Assembly: GCA_021397835.1 (NCBI GenBank)
Contig: JAJFZO010000609.1
Span: 11,100,001 to 11,164,000 of the forward strand
Length of the DNA: 64,000 bases
Direction of reading: 5' to 3'
Source of the DNA: Moringa oleifera
Lineage: Eukaryota > Streptophyta > Magnoliopsida > Brassicales > Moringaceae
The notes below the pieces were generated by a model that saw only the letters and a program-made list of their open reading frames with translations, did no database searches and had not been told where the DNA came from. Positions 1 through 13,835 of the stretch are shown in pieces. The translations under genes were made by a program, and so were the position numbers. Positions within the stretch are counted from its first letter, which is position 1. Each line of letters begins with the position of its first letter.

Positions 1-2560
1 CCATACACGCTTTCGTAGACTTTTTACCATCTTGCCTAACACATTCTCACACTTACCCATTTATTTTCTTCAGTTTCCGCACGTGTGTGTTTGTAGTATG
101 TTTTGTTATACATAACCTATGAATAAAAAACCTTATGAAAATTAATCCCTGCGATTAATAGTTGCTGTAATTTGTCTTTGGTAGTTGGACCGAACGTCTT
201 TAATAACCGAATAATGCTCCACTTGCTCATCCTTTGATATTAATTAATTTGGCACTTTATTAGGCACAGACCACACTACCTAGTGTATGTAATGGTCTAA
301 TTATTGATGCCCAATTTAAGTAAAAACTCAAATTAAATTAATAAGATGGTATTCGACCAATTAATGCACACGATATAAGATATGAAAATTGGAACGAGGA
401 TTGTCAAAGAGCTGAGTCATCTTGGTATGAATTAAAGGAGACTTTTTCAACTTTGATCCTTGATATAATTATTTTCTTTGTAATGGATAATCTTTGGAAA
501 ATGTTAGGGGTGATGATAACACCGGTTTCTCTTGGGAGGAGAAATTTTCTAGTCAATTTAACATTATGCAATTTCTCAAAAATTTCCGCTGTCTATTTGG
601 TTGTTTGGCAAATCTCCATACACATAGATGTTAATAATTATTTTAATTAATGTCATTAATTTTGTAATATATTACAAACTGAGGAGTAAAAAGTTACTAT
701 TATAAAATTAGCCGTAGAGAAAATATTTTCAAAAATTACTAAACCATGGCATAATTGATGTAACATCTAATATTTATTAATAATAATTAACTCAGTGAAA
801 TACTGTTTGCAATATATAGAAAACATAAAAAAATAACATCATTTTGTATTTGTTTTTATTATTATTGAATTAAACTATGGATTTAATTTAGACATTTTTG
901 AAAATTATATAGGAATTAGTATTACATAAGCTGTCAATCCAAGGGAGACTTGATAACTTGTCTCCATGGAGCAGGGCATGATGATTTCAATTAAATACAT
1001 CAGTGGAAAATTTTGTTTTATCTTTCCTGGTAGAATTATGTCTAGGGAAGTGATTTTTTTTTAATTTATTGATTTTTTTACTACAACAAAATTGTTTAAT
1101 TATTATTTACTATTTCTTGCTCATCAAGTGAATTCATTATTTTTTAATTAAATTAATCTTTTATTAATTGTTAGGTGACACGGTTTCTTCTTATGTCACA
1201 TACACGTTAAATATTAATATAATTTTTAAAAATAATGAAAAAATTAAAATGTGTTGAATTCAAAGGTAGAACAGAGGAAGATCTAAGCGGGCGGAGAAGA
1301 AACTTAAGAATAATACAAAAGATGCAAAGCATAGATTTTAATATATAGTTTAATTATTTGATTAATTAGGATAAACATGTTGGCTAATCGGTCTTATCCC
1401 CGACCGAGTTTCTAGAGGAGCGATTCATACATGTAAACTGTCAACGTGATCCTCAGCTGCCAAATTACAATTATACGCATTGACTTTTTGTCAAAGCGAC
1501 GACGTTACAAATGGCACCCACTCACCTACTTCTTTATTGACAAAACTACCCTTTCAACTCCAATCCCATGGATAATCTTATCTTTTCTTAATTTAGGAAA
1601 AAAAAGTTACATTCAAAATGCACTGAATCATTCAATAACAGCGAGTATTTTTGTAAAATATTAATTAATTCTCTTAAGAAAAATTAAAAAATTATTTATA
1701 TGTTAATATTGATGATATTATTACTTTAATTCATATTTTATTATAAATATTGTCTGTTTAATGATAAGCTAACCATTTAAATTGTGTAAAAAATAAAAAT
1801 AAAAATTTATTTGTCATTTAAAAATAATTATCGATTGATATGATGTTCCAAATTTTAGGTTATTAAATAATATTAATATTAATTATTTAAAGTTTTTTTT
1901 GCTATTAAATTTTAAATAAATAATTTTGTTGTTTGTATGATTTTTAAGTATTAACAACAGAATCAAACAAGACATAAGCAAGTTGTCGAAATGACCCCTC
2001 ACCTACCACCTCAGGGCCCCACCAGCTGTTTGGACCATCCGATCCTTCCCACAATAAAAGTCTACAGAAGGAGCGGTTGTGATCACTTCTGTCCTCATCG
2101 TTATGCATGAACGGTTGTTTTTGTCATTTAAGTATTAATTAAGCGGATTTTTATCCCTAATGAGCTCACCTTCTAGAAGCCATGCTTCGGCAACAAGGTA
2201 TCGCGAGCAGGCCAACCTTTTTTTCTTTCGTTTTCTTCCTTTCTTTCTCTGGAAGAAGATCCAGGAACACAATTCATACGTAGAATCACCAAATTGCCCT
2301 TAGTAGTGTGACATGCTTTCATACAGAAAGTTCGGTTGGCATTTTATAAAACCAGACGTGAAAACCTCAGTACGGAAAGAGAAAGTCAAGGGGGGCAACC
2401 GCGTAATTTTGGCGTGAACCAACTTTGGTAGACTTAGGACTGGTAACCCAAAAAATATAATGATATGATAATAACCTAAGTCTATGGATTTATGAAATAT
2501 AATAAGGTAGAAGAATTCCTAGTTTTATGGTATGACATAGGAAGAATGACAAAATTTATA
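1..2560. other. AT-rich intergenic DNA, no gene seen
   Basis: I see no coding region. Open frames are short and AT-driven, without recognisable motifs. Somewhat less AT-rich stretches at about 1270-1600 and 1980-2420 may belong to the distal promoter of the kinase gene downstream, but I recognise no element there. Confidence 0.6.
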
Positions 2561-2693
2561 TATACAAGAAAAAAAATTCAGAGAAATTGCAAACATTTTT
2601 CTCCGTTTGATAGAGCAGTTGGCGATTTGAAAATCGCGTCTCGGCCTCTCCTTTAAAAGTCGCTCCAAACCGGTTCTCACCGCCCACATCGTC

Positions 2694-2700
2694 TATATAA
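2694..2700 (+). promoter_or_regulatory. TATA box of the RIPK-like kinase gene
   Basis: TATATAA lies about 125 bases before the kinase start codon, in a locally less AT-rich stretch. Position and context fit a core promoter; the transcription start itself is not visible. Confidence 0.55.
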
Positions 2701-2823
2701 ACTAGACTTCTCAATTGTACCTCAGGTACGTTCTGCGACGACGACAACCACGAACGCGTAGTTGTCTAAGAAGATTCATCGAAGATCGAAGATTCCGTTC
2801 ATCTTTGGGTTTGATTGCGAGCA

Positions 2824-4522
2824 ATGACTGTGAAGAAGATTAATTGGAGATCTATTGTTCCAAGTTGTTACAAGGTCCAGGAGAACCTTTCACCCAAGCC
2901 TAAGAAGGAGGTGGTGAAGCAAAGCTCGTTTCAGAGGCTTTCCCTGGTGGATTTGAGTAACGCTAGCTCGACGACGCTGTCGGAGGATCTGTCCATATCT
3001 CTCGCCGGCTCAAACCTTCATGTCTTCACGCTTGCGGAGCTGAAGGTGATTACCCAGAGCTTCTCTTCCAGCAATTTTCTCGGGGAGGGTGGATTCGGGC
3101 CAGTGCACAAGGGTTTCATTGATGACAAGCTCCGGCCTGGCTTGCCGGCTCAGCCTGTGGCCGTCAAGTTGCTGGACCTGGATGGTCTGCAAGGACATAG
3201 AGAGTGGTTGGTGAGTCATTTATCACTTGAATCTGAGTTTCCTTTCTGGCTTTTAAATTTGTCTACTTTATTCATTTTGTTAATTTCTTCTTGGGTTTGC
3301 AGACTGAAGTGATCTTTCTCGGGCAATTGAGGCACCCACATCTGGTGAAGTTGATTGGGTACTGCTGTGAGGAAGAACACAGGCTTTTGGTCTATGAGTA
3401 TATGCCACGAGGCAGCTTAGAGAACCAACTTTTTAGAAGTAAGCATCTTCTACTCTTTGTTTAATACTGCATCTTGCTGAAGAAACACTGGCAGAAGAAT
3501 TAATTAATGGTTATTCTCCTGGTGGGTACAGGGTACTCAGTATCACTGCCATGGTCAACAAGAATGAAGATAGCTGTTGGAGCCGCAAAGGGCCTTGCTT
3601 TTCTCCACGAAGCAGAGAAACCTGTTATCTACCGCGATTTCAAGGCTTCAAATATCTTGTTAGACTCTGTAAGCATTACCCTCTTTATCTCCATCTGATT
3701 AAACAATAATGTTGTCTTTCCATTTGGTTCTGATTTTGTTCTCTGATTAATTTCCAGGATTACACGGCCAAACTTTCTGACTTTGGGCTAGCCAAGGATG
3801 GTCCAGAGGGAGACGACACGCACGTTTCAACGCGGGTTATGGGAACACAAGGCTACGCCGCTCCTGAGTACATCATGACAGGTTAGTTCACGCAGACACG
3901 AATCGAAATCTTTGTCTTCGCTTGAAGAAACAATTTGACTGATTAAATTGGATGAATTTCAGGTCACTTAACGGCAATGAGCGACGTTTACAGCTTCGGG
4001 GTAGTGCTGTTGGAGCTTCTAACGGGGAGAAGGTCAGTGGAGAAGAGCCGTCCACCAAGGGAGCAGAACCTTGTAGACTGGGCGAGGCCTATGTTGAACG
4101 ATCCCCGGAAGCTTAGCCGGATAATGGATCCCAGACTTGAAGGGCAGTACTCGGAGACCGGGGCCAAGAAGGCAGCCGCATTGGCTTACCAGTGCCTGAG
4201 CCACCGGCCAAAGCAGAGGCCAAGCATGAGCGCGGTGGTCAACACCTTGGAGCCTCTCCAGAATTATGTCGACCTCCCCATTGGACCCTTCGTCTACATA
4301 GCCCCATCAGAAACCGATTTGCAGAAGGACTCTAAAGAATGCGAACCCAAGAAAGAACACAACAAGAGAGAGAATGGACAGTACCACCAAAACCACAAGC
4401 TCCACAATGGCCATAGGCACCCACTAAGGTCGCCGAACAAGTCCCCACTTCACCCGGCTCATCAGGAAAGACCACGAAATGGGTTGAACTCTCCATTGCA
4501 CCACAGAGCCAAGGGAGCTTAG
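2824..4522 (+). CDS. RIPK: Receptor-like cytoplasmic kinase VII, RIPK-like
   Basis: Five exons, all with GT-AG borders: 2824-3210, 3303-3438, 3532-3668, 3758-3881, 3963-4522. They join in frame to 447 aa. The Ser/Thr kinase domain shows the glycine loop GEGGFG (87-92), VAVK with Lys115, YRDFKASN with catalytic Asp210, DFG (228-230) and APE (255-257), so it is an active-type RD kinase. The N-terminal motif [11 protein letters not shown] and the basic, His/Asn/Pro-rich tail match Arabidopsis RIPK (At2g05940), which acts at the plasma membrane and phosphorylates RIN4 and RBOHD in immunity (family knowledge). There is no Gly2, so no N-myristoylation site; membrane attachment may use other means. 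An in-frame TTG upstream is not the start; the first ATG is 2824. A paralogous PBL kinase is the main alternative. Confidence 0.93.
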
Positions 4523-5214
4523 ATAGACCAGACCCCGTAAAGATCATATTGTATATACAAAGTTTATCAAAGACCGTTGCGTTACTGGACTGCACATTGT
4601 GGCACATAGCAAGGCCAAGGACTCTCTCCAGGAAGACGTGTTCAGTACTGAGATTTTGATTCTTCCCAATTATACAGGAACTTTATTAATTTTTGAATTG
4701 TACATCGAGCAAATGGCTTTTTTTTATATATTTATTTTTTTATTTGGTTTTCAAAATCAAGTAGAAGACAGATTCAAACAAGTATGGGAAATGGCCAACC
4801 TAGATATGTATTTAACATTGATGTCAAACACAGCTAGGTAAACAGACTTTTTGAATAAAACGCGGCAACTTGTCGGTGCTAACTGTCGTTTTGCTCCCAA
4901 TAATGGAGAACCCATTCTGTAACTAGGCATTACTGATTGGATGTGGCAGCCTCAGAAGAAACTAATGGAAGTGGAACTAATACAAGGGTCCCATGACAAG
5001 AAAGAACCAAATCTCAACCATTAGAGCTATCAATGGGTAGTCTCAGTCTAGCTATTGGCCAAGTAGAAATCAATCTGATTTAAGATGTCTCAGCTTATAT
5101 TTAAACTTAAATTGAATTTAATTAATTCAGTTTAAATTTTAGCATCTCATTTTCATAATAACAATCTAAATTAAAATGAATTTAAATAATTAATTACATT
5201 TTTGATGTTCGTCT
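4523..5214. other. 3' flank of the kinase gene, no further gene
   Basis: Includes the presumed kinase 3' UTR, then AT-rich spacer. I see no coding region or RNA gene. Confidence 0.55.
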
Positions 5215-6400
5215 AGGGAGCCTGACCCACTTCAGGAACCCAGAAACCCGAATAGCCCAGAGACTCACCAAGGCAGTTGGAGGCCCGAATAGCCCAGCGG
5301 GAAGCTTGTTTGGTTGAAGGGAGAAAACGGTCACCTGCAGAGTGAAAGATGACGCCGGAAGCTCCATCGCGTTGATCCCTTAACGAAGGAAGGACGTACG
5401 TTGAGTACTTGCCGGTTAGTTAGCGAGTTTCGTATAAATAGAAACTGAAGTTTCTGTAATGGGGATTGACTCATCCACTGTGCAAGAGCTGTAAAGGGAA
5501 GTACAATATTCATTTCCTTGCTCTCTCTCTCTCTCACACACAATCACCGTGTGCACACTGCAGGTACTTCATGTCCAAAGGACCACATAGACCGCTATGG
5601 CAGCATGTTGCTGGTCTATGGCGCAACAGATGCGACATTATGCAAGCATTACTAACTGCCTTGACCGGAGCCGCTCGGGATTGCTATGCCCTTGCTGCGA
5701 CCTTACAGCATTGAGAATTTTCACCAGACGTTGCGTCTGCTCTTAGGGCCCTTCATCAACACTAAGCTTAGTAAAAAACATGCGAATCATCTGATGACAG
5801 TGCCACAAGGTAAGGAAGAGCTACTTAGAAGCTATATCTCGAGATTCAACCATGAAGCGCTCAAAGTCAACCAATTATAATATTCAGTGGCCATGGCAAC
5901 AATCATGGAGGGCCTCCACGAAGGACATTCGAATCTTTATGCAGACAGTCGACACACAATATAGCAGAGCTGTTGGCGATGGCTTAAAAATACATGAGAA
6001 GCAAGGAACGTAGTAAGAAGAAAAGAAAATCTCGAGGAGGATCTCCTAGGAGAAAGTTCAACAACGAAGATCCAAAAATCTCGTGGCGCTGGTCCATCAT
6101 CTCAGTCTCCCCAGGGGACCAACTATGAGGGCACCATCAGCACCTGCCATGGTAGCACCTGATTCACCAAGCCCGCACCTGTTGTTCCCATTCTTGCAGT
6201 ACCCTCCTGCGAAATAGAAGCAAGGTCTTTAAATAACTCCAGAAGTAGGATCATCAGACTCCTTTCATGAAGGAACAAGGAAGCCTCCCTGGCAAGAAAG
6301 GAAAAGAATGGATTCAGTGCTAGCGCCAACACCACCAAGAGGGCTGGTTGTGGGTACCGCTCCCCAATCACAAGTATTTTGGAGTGTTGTGTCAGACTAC
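5215..6400 (+). mobile_element. Decayed Ty3/gypsy retrotransposon: LTR-like leader and gag relic
   Basis: At about 5430 a TATAAATA sits in an LTR-like stretch, followed by a (CT)n tract at 5521-5536. From about 5570 there are gag pieces in more than one frame: LTALTGAARDCYAL, then after a frameshift GPFINTKLSKKHANHL, QGKEELLRSYISRFNHEALKV and SVAMATIMEGLHEGH. This order matches the plant retrotransposon gag domain (PF03732 type, probably the Tat/Retand lineage). A basic stretch and a Pro/Ser-rich stretch follow. Stops and frameshifts break it and no pol is seen. The exact LTR ends are not resolved. Confidence 0.75.
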
Positions 6401-8600
6401 ATTAAAAATGACAAAATGTTCCAACCAAAGTTATCCATTCATAATTTCACAAAATATCTTTTTTTTTTTGGTGTAAATTTCAATTGAGAATATAAATATA
6501 ATGTAGATCATTGTGATGTAATTAACTTTTTTTGTTTTTAATTTTTAAGCTTTTTTTTTTTTGTGTGTTTATAGGAATATTCTGAAAGAGAAGACATCGT
6601 CAATCTCATAATTGTCAAACTTTTCCAGCCACATTCAAAAGGTGATAAATGCAAGTCCTTTTTTTTAAAAAAATAATTAGTGCATCTCTCACTTTTTAAA
6701 ATTTGATGGCGTGAAGTAACATTATGTTATTTTAAAAATTTATTAATTAATTTTTAGTTGCTTTTAATTCTTTTAAAAAATTACATCATTAATAAAAATT
6801 ATAATATAAAATTAGTTTGATACAATTTTTTCTAAAAAATTATATAATATTTTTAAAAAAATTAGAAAATAAAACCAATAAATTAATTTAATAATAAAAT
6901 TACCAAAAATATACATTAAATATATAAAATATTATCAATTTTTTTAATATTATAATAAATATAAATACAAATTTATATAATAATATATAAAAATATTATT
7001 TTTTTAATCAATCAATATTTGATATGATAAAACAATATAGTGCATTCCACGAGCTCAAAATTGTATATATAATAGCAAAAATATTTCTGAGTGTTTTCAA
7101 GACATCTACATCTACAAGATGCATTTAAAATTTTATGTTCACATATAAATAATTTATGTTTAAATTTTAATTTAATAATAATTTTACTTAAAATTTTTTA
7201 AATTTTAAGCTTATCTTAAATTGTATTATATCGATACTATTTGAGTTTGAAGTCAATTACATTTAGAACTAAATCAAAAAACTTAATATATTAAATATAT
7301 TATTTTAAATTAAAAATAAAAAAATCTTTTAAGTTTAAATAACCGACTTATATTTAATTATTCAATAGTTCATGATTTTAATTTCTTTTTGAACTCATTA
7401 CAAAAAAACAATCTATAATAAAAAAAAATTATACGTTCTCCAACTAGTAAAAAATCAAATAAAAATTCTTAAAAATAGAAATGAGTTTAGCTAATTTAAT
7501 AAACTTAAAATTAAAGAATTAAAAAATAAATTATTTATTTTATTTAATTAAATAATGTGATATTTTTTTATAAAAAAACAATCTTATCATCATGTAAAAT
7601 TACAATTATGACTATATATGAAATAATTAAATTAAAAACACGTATTAAAATTTTTATAAGTATTATAATTCAACTAAGTAGTCATTATAGGCCCCAAGTC
7701 CGTAAGTGCATTTTTCATTTATTCCAATTACTTCCTTTAAAGCAATAAATTATGCATTTGACAGTTGTTATCAAAGTTATTAGTCCATTCTTTCTTCTTC
7801 TTTTTTTTTAAAAAAAAATTAATTGTTAATTTTTTACATTTTAATATTATTCTTTCTCCAATTTTATGATGCAACATGTTGTTTATGATTTTTTACAAGT
7901 CCAATACCATATATATATATATATATATAATCAAAGCTTTTAAACATTTAATATTAAAATTATTATACATGAACTTGCACAATTATAATTTATATTTGAA
8001 ATTAGTAGATATTTTAAATAATATATCTCTTTTCAACGATTTTATAAGATATAGTATAGCTGCTTATAACAAGGTGAACATAATTACTTTTATACAAGAG
8101 ATTCATGATGGACTCTTTAGTCTATAAACTTTTCCTCTTTTTTTTTTTGAGAGAGATAGAGGAACACTTTCCTTAAGGAAGGGAAAATATGATAGGGAAA
8201 AGAAAATCAGTTGTGTTTTACGTATCGTTTAAACTTTAAATCTTTAGCTACTTATATTATTACTTGAATTTTAAATTTTTTGTTAAATAATATAAATTAT
8301 TAAATCTCTTGTGTCACTGTATCAAAAAACAATTTACGTTAATTTATAAACTTTCAATTGGATCATTAAGTTGAAAGTTTATTTCTGTCTTTAATTATAA
8401 TGGCTCAAACCTATTGCCACTTGAACTATGCTATAAATAAACACATAAATTTAATTGATCTTAATGGTTTGAATCAGGAAATTAAACTATTAATTATATA
8501 CTACAAACACAAAATCATTTATTTATTTATTATCACATTAATATAACACAGATCAAGCTATTGTTTTATATATTATCATTCATAATACATAAGCATATTT
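6400..8600. other. Very AT-rich intergenic DNA
   Basis: Long A/T homopolymers with an (AT)n run at about 7909-7929. Open frames here are rich in Ile, Lys, Asn and Tyr as expected by chance. No gene is supported. Confidence 0.6.
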
Positions 8601-8620
8601 GTTATTGGGGAATATCCTAA

Positions 8621-10224
8621 TTAATTATAAAGATGAACTGGGAGACGAGGTTCCTGGACAGCAACAAGCAGTGACTTTCTCCCTGTTGTCAATCCATAAA
8701 GTTCCTCCATGTCCAAATCTTCTGGGTTCATGCTTTCAGGCAGTTTCCAGTGGAATCCATGCAACAAGTTAGCCAACATTGATTGAATCATCTTCAGTCC
8801 TAGGCTATAGCCAGGGCACATCCTCCTCCCAGACCCAAATGGCAAAAGCTCAAAACTCCGTCCCTTCACATCAATCGCCTTCCCCAAGAACCTCTCAGGT
8901 CGAAACTCTTCTGGTGCATCCCATACTGAAGGGTCTCTTCCCATACTCCACGTATTGATGAATACAACGGTGCCTTTACGGATATCGTAGCCGGCGACGT
9001 TGCAGTCGTCTACGGCCATGTGGGGAGCAAGCAACACCACTACTGGGTGTTTCCTCATTGTTTCTTTCATTATTGCGTCTATGTATAGAAGCTGGGGGAT
9101 GTCTTTCTCCTCCACCCATCTCTCTCTCCCGATCACTCTGTCAAGCTCTTCGGTTGCCTTCTCGATGAGTTCGGGTTGCTTCAAGAGCTCAGCCATTGCC
9201 CACTCCACGACTGTTGCAGAGGTATCTGTTCCTCCTGCTATAAGATCCTGATGATGCAGAAGGACAACAAGATTAAAGAAAGTTACTGTAAGTGAGCTTG
9301 AAGACATTGTAGTACCTGTGTGAGTGCCTTGGCGCCATCGTAAGGGAGCTTAACGTCAAGATTAGGATCATCTGCTAGCTGAAGCAGTAAATCCACCATA
9401 TCTTCAGGCACAAAGTCCTTCCCAGCTCCTTCCTTCCTAGCCTTGTGTTCATCCAGAACGTGGTCATAAAATCGATCAATTTTGACCTTTAAGGCCTTCA
9501 TTCGCTTCACGTGCCCTTGTATGTCCAAGAAATCCACCCACGGTATCCAGTCCCCTATGTTAAACACCCCGCTAAGCATAAATATCTCGTCAAGCATCTC
9601 TTGAAATTCTTCGAGTGTAACAATGGAAGGCTCGGACTTGGACTCAGGAAAATACTTCTTCCCCAGTACAATTCTGCTCATAACACTCAGAGTGAATCGT
9701 GATAGATGCTCTCTAAGCATTATAGGCTTCCCCAAGAAGGCACGGAGGCGAGACATGAAAGCACGCATCTCCTCAACACGTACGTACTCATAAGACTCCA
9801 GCCTCTTGGAGCTAAAGAGCTGGGTGAGGAAGATCTTACGGCCTTGACGCCAATAGGGTCCGTAAGGTGCCCAAGTGATATTAGAGTAATTGTAAGTTAC
9901 GTACTCACCTACGGCAGTTTTGGGTCTAGAAGCAAAGATACGATCATGAGTCTTGAGAAACTGCTCTGCCATTTCTGGAGACGAAGTAACCACAACAGGG
10001 ACGGAACCAAACTTGAGCTGCATGGTACTGCCATACTTTTTGGAAAGCCTGTGAAGAGATTGGTGAGGGAGGGGGCCCATAAGGTTGAGGTTGCCGATGA
10101 TCGGCCATGGCCTAGGCCCCGGTGGAAACTTCAGCTGCCGACGTCTTGACTTAACGATTCTGGAAAGGAAAGTGAGAACAGCAAGAAACACGAGGCCCTC
10201 AAACAGACACGAAAGAGTCTCCAT
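8621..10224 (-). CDS. Cytochrome P450, CYP92-like (P450-1), intact
   Basis: Two exons on the minus strand, 10224-9316 and 9247-8621, join at a phase-0 intron to give 511 aa, normal for a CYP71-clan enzyme. An N-terminal membrane anchor is followed by the proline hinge FPPGPRPWPIIGNL, the I-helix AGGTDTS (307-313), KETMR (ExxR, 364-368), FRPERF (418-423) and the heme loop FGSGRRMCPG with ligand Cys447. VDFLDIQG, RVIGRERWVEEKDI and LANLLHGFHWKLPE are typical of CYP92. The enzyme should be an ER-bound monooxygenase; some CYP92 members make homoterpenes or hydroxylate specialised metabolites, but the substrate cannot be told from sequence. It is the left-hand member of a P450 array and the parent of the truncated copy at 20.7-21.8 kb. 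The tandem-duplication boundary maps inside its exon 2 (9114-9117). Confidence 0.92.
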
Positions 10225-10259
10225 TACTGCATGAGGGGTTGGGTTGACGTCTGCTTATT

Positions 10260-11070
10260 AATTTAGTTATCATGATAAGGCCTTCAATGATCAACCAATG
10301 GCAATATTGCACGTTTCAAGCAGCAGTGAGCCACGTCTTTTCGACAACCACCCCATAGCTTTTGAATTATCAGCGACCACACGTTCTAATTACATGTTTA
10401 ATTCGTGAAATGAAATTAAAAAAATTGAATAAGAATTGCCGCTGTATTAATCACATGTTTTTGATTCGTAAAATAAAATAGAGAGAGGATTGAATAATTA
10501 CACTGTATTAATAATATATCTGATTTTTGAAATAAAATAAAAAATTAAATAATTATTTTTTAAAAGTAAAAAGGAAATAAAAAATATTATTATGTTTAAT
10601 TAATTAAAATTAAATAGAGTATATTTTTATTTTTGTGTGTTTGATTCAAGATTAAAAAAAAAAAAAAGTAACTGAAATAAGTTTAAAAGAATATTATATT
10701 TTTCAACTAAATTAATTATAATCTAATTAATATTTTTATAAATTTTTATTAAAATAATAAAAATTAATAATTATTCGATAATAATAAATTATTATAAAAA
10801 TAAACATTTAACTGAATAATAAGTTAATAATTATTTTTTATTTTTAAATATTAATATTATAAATAAAATTAATATTAATTAATATCTCAATAATAATTTT
10901 TTTCTTTGTAAATTATTTTAAAAATAAAAATAAAAATATTATTATATATAATAATTTAAAATTTTTATGAAAATATATTTAAAATAAAAAAATATAATAA
11001 TTTTTTATTTTTATAAAATAATTATTTTAAAAGTTCATTTTAAAATAGCTATTTTAAGTTAATTATATAG
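10260..11070. other. P450-1 upstream and AT-rich spacer
   Basis: Contains the presumed P450-1 promoter (nearest 150 bases less AT-rich), then very AT-rich sequence also present at about 21880-22735 in copy 2. No gene is seen. Confidence 0.55.
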
Positions 11071-11170
11071 TCATATAATTAACTCAGCTATGGTTTAGCC
11101 AGTACCGAAGGCAGAACGAGGGCCCTTCTCTCTTTCTTCCTCATCCTTAACAGTCAGCTTTCCTCGTGTC

Positions 11171-11270
11171 CTTCCTCTTCCAATCCATTACCATTCCTGC
11201 CATTCTCATCCTCTTCCAGTCCATTACCATTCTTACCATTCTCATCCTCTTCCAGTCCATCAGTCATGTC
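11171..11270. repeat. 36-bp minisatellite, about 2.4 units
   Basis: A unit of the type TCCTCTTCCAGTCCATTACC plus 16 more bases repeats head to tail. The duplicate at about 24420-24475 has one unit fewer, so the array changed after duplication. It is C/T-rich and lies in an otherwise AT-rich spacer. Confidence 0.7.
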
Positions 11271-12289
11271 TCAACTTCTGTTGACTGACAGTATAGAGAT
11301 TAGGTGCCACTTTCAAAGATCTTCTTCGAGGCCAACCCACCCTCTACGCTAATGATGAGAGAGAAACATGATCATAAATTCATAATGGTTATTTAATTTT
11401 GGAAAAAGAAAAGTAAAAGGGGAAGACGGAAATTTCTTAGTGTTAAAGGAGATATCTTGATGGGGCAAGGACACGCTGGAATTTATTTTTCAGACATAAA
11501 TTATATTTATATATATCAACTATGAATGACACTGAGGAGTACGTTTCTCATATATATATATATATATATAAGTCTATCCCGCAGTTAGGAATTTTTTAAA
11601 CCTTACAAAATTTACTTTTATAAAATAATTATTCTATATTGAAAATATTAAATTATTAATTAATAAAATTAAATATTTAATATTTAAAATAAAAATAATT
11701 AATATAAAATTTAAATAATTATAAAAATATATAATTTATAATAATTTAGTTTCAATTAAAAGTTATATCTACTTTATAATCGTTAGAATATAAAAATAAA
11801 TTATAAAAAAATTTATTTTCTCATCAGATATTTTTATAATTTTTTTATAATAAAGCCTAAAACTCTCTACACATGTGTAAAAATTATTTTTTATATAATA
11901 AAACATAAAGTTAACAATACATATGTAAAAATTATAAAATAACCTTATATAAAAATTAGTTCTTATAAACACTTAATAATCTCTTACTTAGAAATTAATT
12001 TATCATCTTAATTGTTTCTTTTAGTTGCCATGACCTTGACTCCTCCATTAATAGAGAAATTATTTTAAAGTTACATACAACTTTAATTTCTTGATTATTA
12101 TAGTTTTATTTAATATATTCGATGAATTATGACTTTTTTGTATATTTTCAAGTAATAAATCATTATTTTTCAAAGCTAATCTTATAAAATAATAACTGAC
12201 TTATATATATTTTATTCTAACATAATATGTAGTATTATTTTTCAAATAAATGACACTCCGACTGTAATAATATAATACACATTTTTTAA

Positions 12290-13480
12290 ATTTGTGCCAT
12301 AATCCATCCAAAAAAAACAATAACTATATCATTTTCTTATTCGCCTCTGTAAATGCAACATATTTTCCTACATGATAGAACGTGTAACTATAGTTTTTAT
12401 AGCTTAGATGTCTGACTGATTACAATACCATTTAATGTGTAAACATACCCAATATCATTAACCATATTAGCATCAATATAACCATGCAAACCCTAATCTA
12501 TTTTTATAAAGTACAAAGCTAGTAAGTCTCAAATGCTTAAAAATTCATTTAACCGCTTTTCAGTGTTGTTTTTTTGAATTATTCATGCATCTACTAATAA
12601 CTTTCATTGCACGTATTATATCTGATTTTATATAAATAATGACATATATTAATCTCATAATTATACAAATATAAGGCACTTTGTCCATATATATAATCTC
12701 ATAATTGATCGAAAGAAATTGATTTTTGGATAGTTTGAGATTACTAAACAAAGGTGTGGTCACTAGTTTAACATAATTTATTTTGAATCTAGTGAACATA
12801 TATATATATATATATATTAATGTAGCTTGAAAATCTATTTTTCTTTGTTATTTCATCCCAAGGATTTATTTTGTAGGACCCGATCTTTTATAGCAAACTT
12901 CTCTGAAAGCTTATTCTTCAATTTCTCTATTTTATGTAAATTAGATTTAACAATTAACATAATATCAACATATAACAACAATATAATATAAGAGATAAGA
13001 GTTATCATACCCTCTTCACATAGTAACAATGGTCTGCTTGGCACCTTAAAAAATTTATTGTTACTCATGTAGTTGCCAAACATGCTACTATAATCTAGAA
13101 GCATTTTTTAACCTATGTGAAATTTTTTATAAGCCTGCACACCATTTTCTTCTTATTTTTTACTTTAAAACCTTATGCATGTAAGTTCTTTCCTTTAAAT
13201 CACCATGAAAAAAATTATTTTTACACCCATTTGCTGCGCAACTAAATCTTTCTTAACCATTAGCTTAAATAATCTTATGATTACAGTCAACTTAAGCATT
13301 AAAGAGAAAATCTATATGTAGTCAATATATTTTCTTTTTTATTGTTAAAATCCTTTCACTGCTAATCTTGCTGAACTTATCACCATGCATCATGTTGCTT
13401 CAACTTATGCATAAATTGCACGGTTTGTATCTATTGATATTAAACATAAGAAGTTTAATTTGTTACCTGGAGTAAATTTA
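12290..13480 (-). mobile_element. Decayed Ty1/copia pol relic (reverse transcriptase to RNase H), copy 1
   Basis: On the minus strand, with many stops, one can read a series of copia pol pieces in the right order. They are FFHGDLKE (copia FLHGDLEE), then ILLLYVDIMLIV (copia ILLLYVDDMLIV, one catalytic Asp changed to Ile), LHKIEKLKNKLSEKFAIKD, the segment around VTTPLFSNLKLSKNQ, YVIIYIKSDIIRAMKVISR, and near 12300-12500 a GYVYTLNG piece from the RNase H side. It is old, since several stops are shared with the second copy at 25.5-26.7 kb, and so predates the duplication. No LTRs are recognised. Confidence 0.8.
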
Positions 13481-13835
13481 AAGATTTTATGAGATATTTA
13501 CTTTATTATTTTATTAAATTATTTTTAAATATTATTTTAATTATTTAATTACAGAGTATTAAATTTGAATTTGGATATAAAAACCATTGAAAAAAAGAAA
13601 AAATGGAACAATTAAACGGTACCGTTGCTGCATAAATTTATTGTTTCTAATATAGAACATATTCATCAATTAATATAGAAACAAAACAATCAAATCGTAT
13701 TCAATGATTTATTCATTATATATAGCTTGTGTTCTTTCATGAGATTATATTTCAAATTAACAGAACACAAATCAATCTATGGTTTTATATTATCATTAAT
13801 ATTACATAAACATATTGTACCCCAGAGCATCCTAA

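Noticed and set aside
4332..4607. 91-aa minus-strand ORF at the kinase 3' end
   Set aside because: Antisense to the last kinase exon; no independent support.
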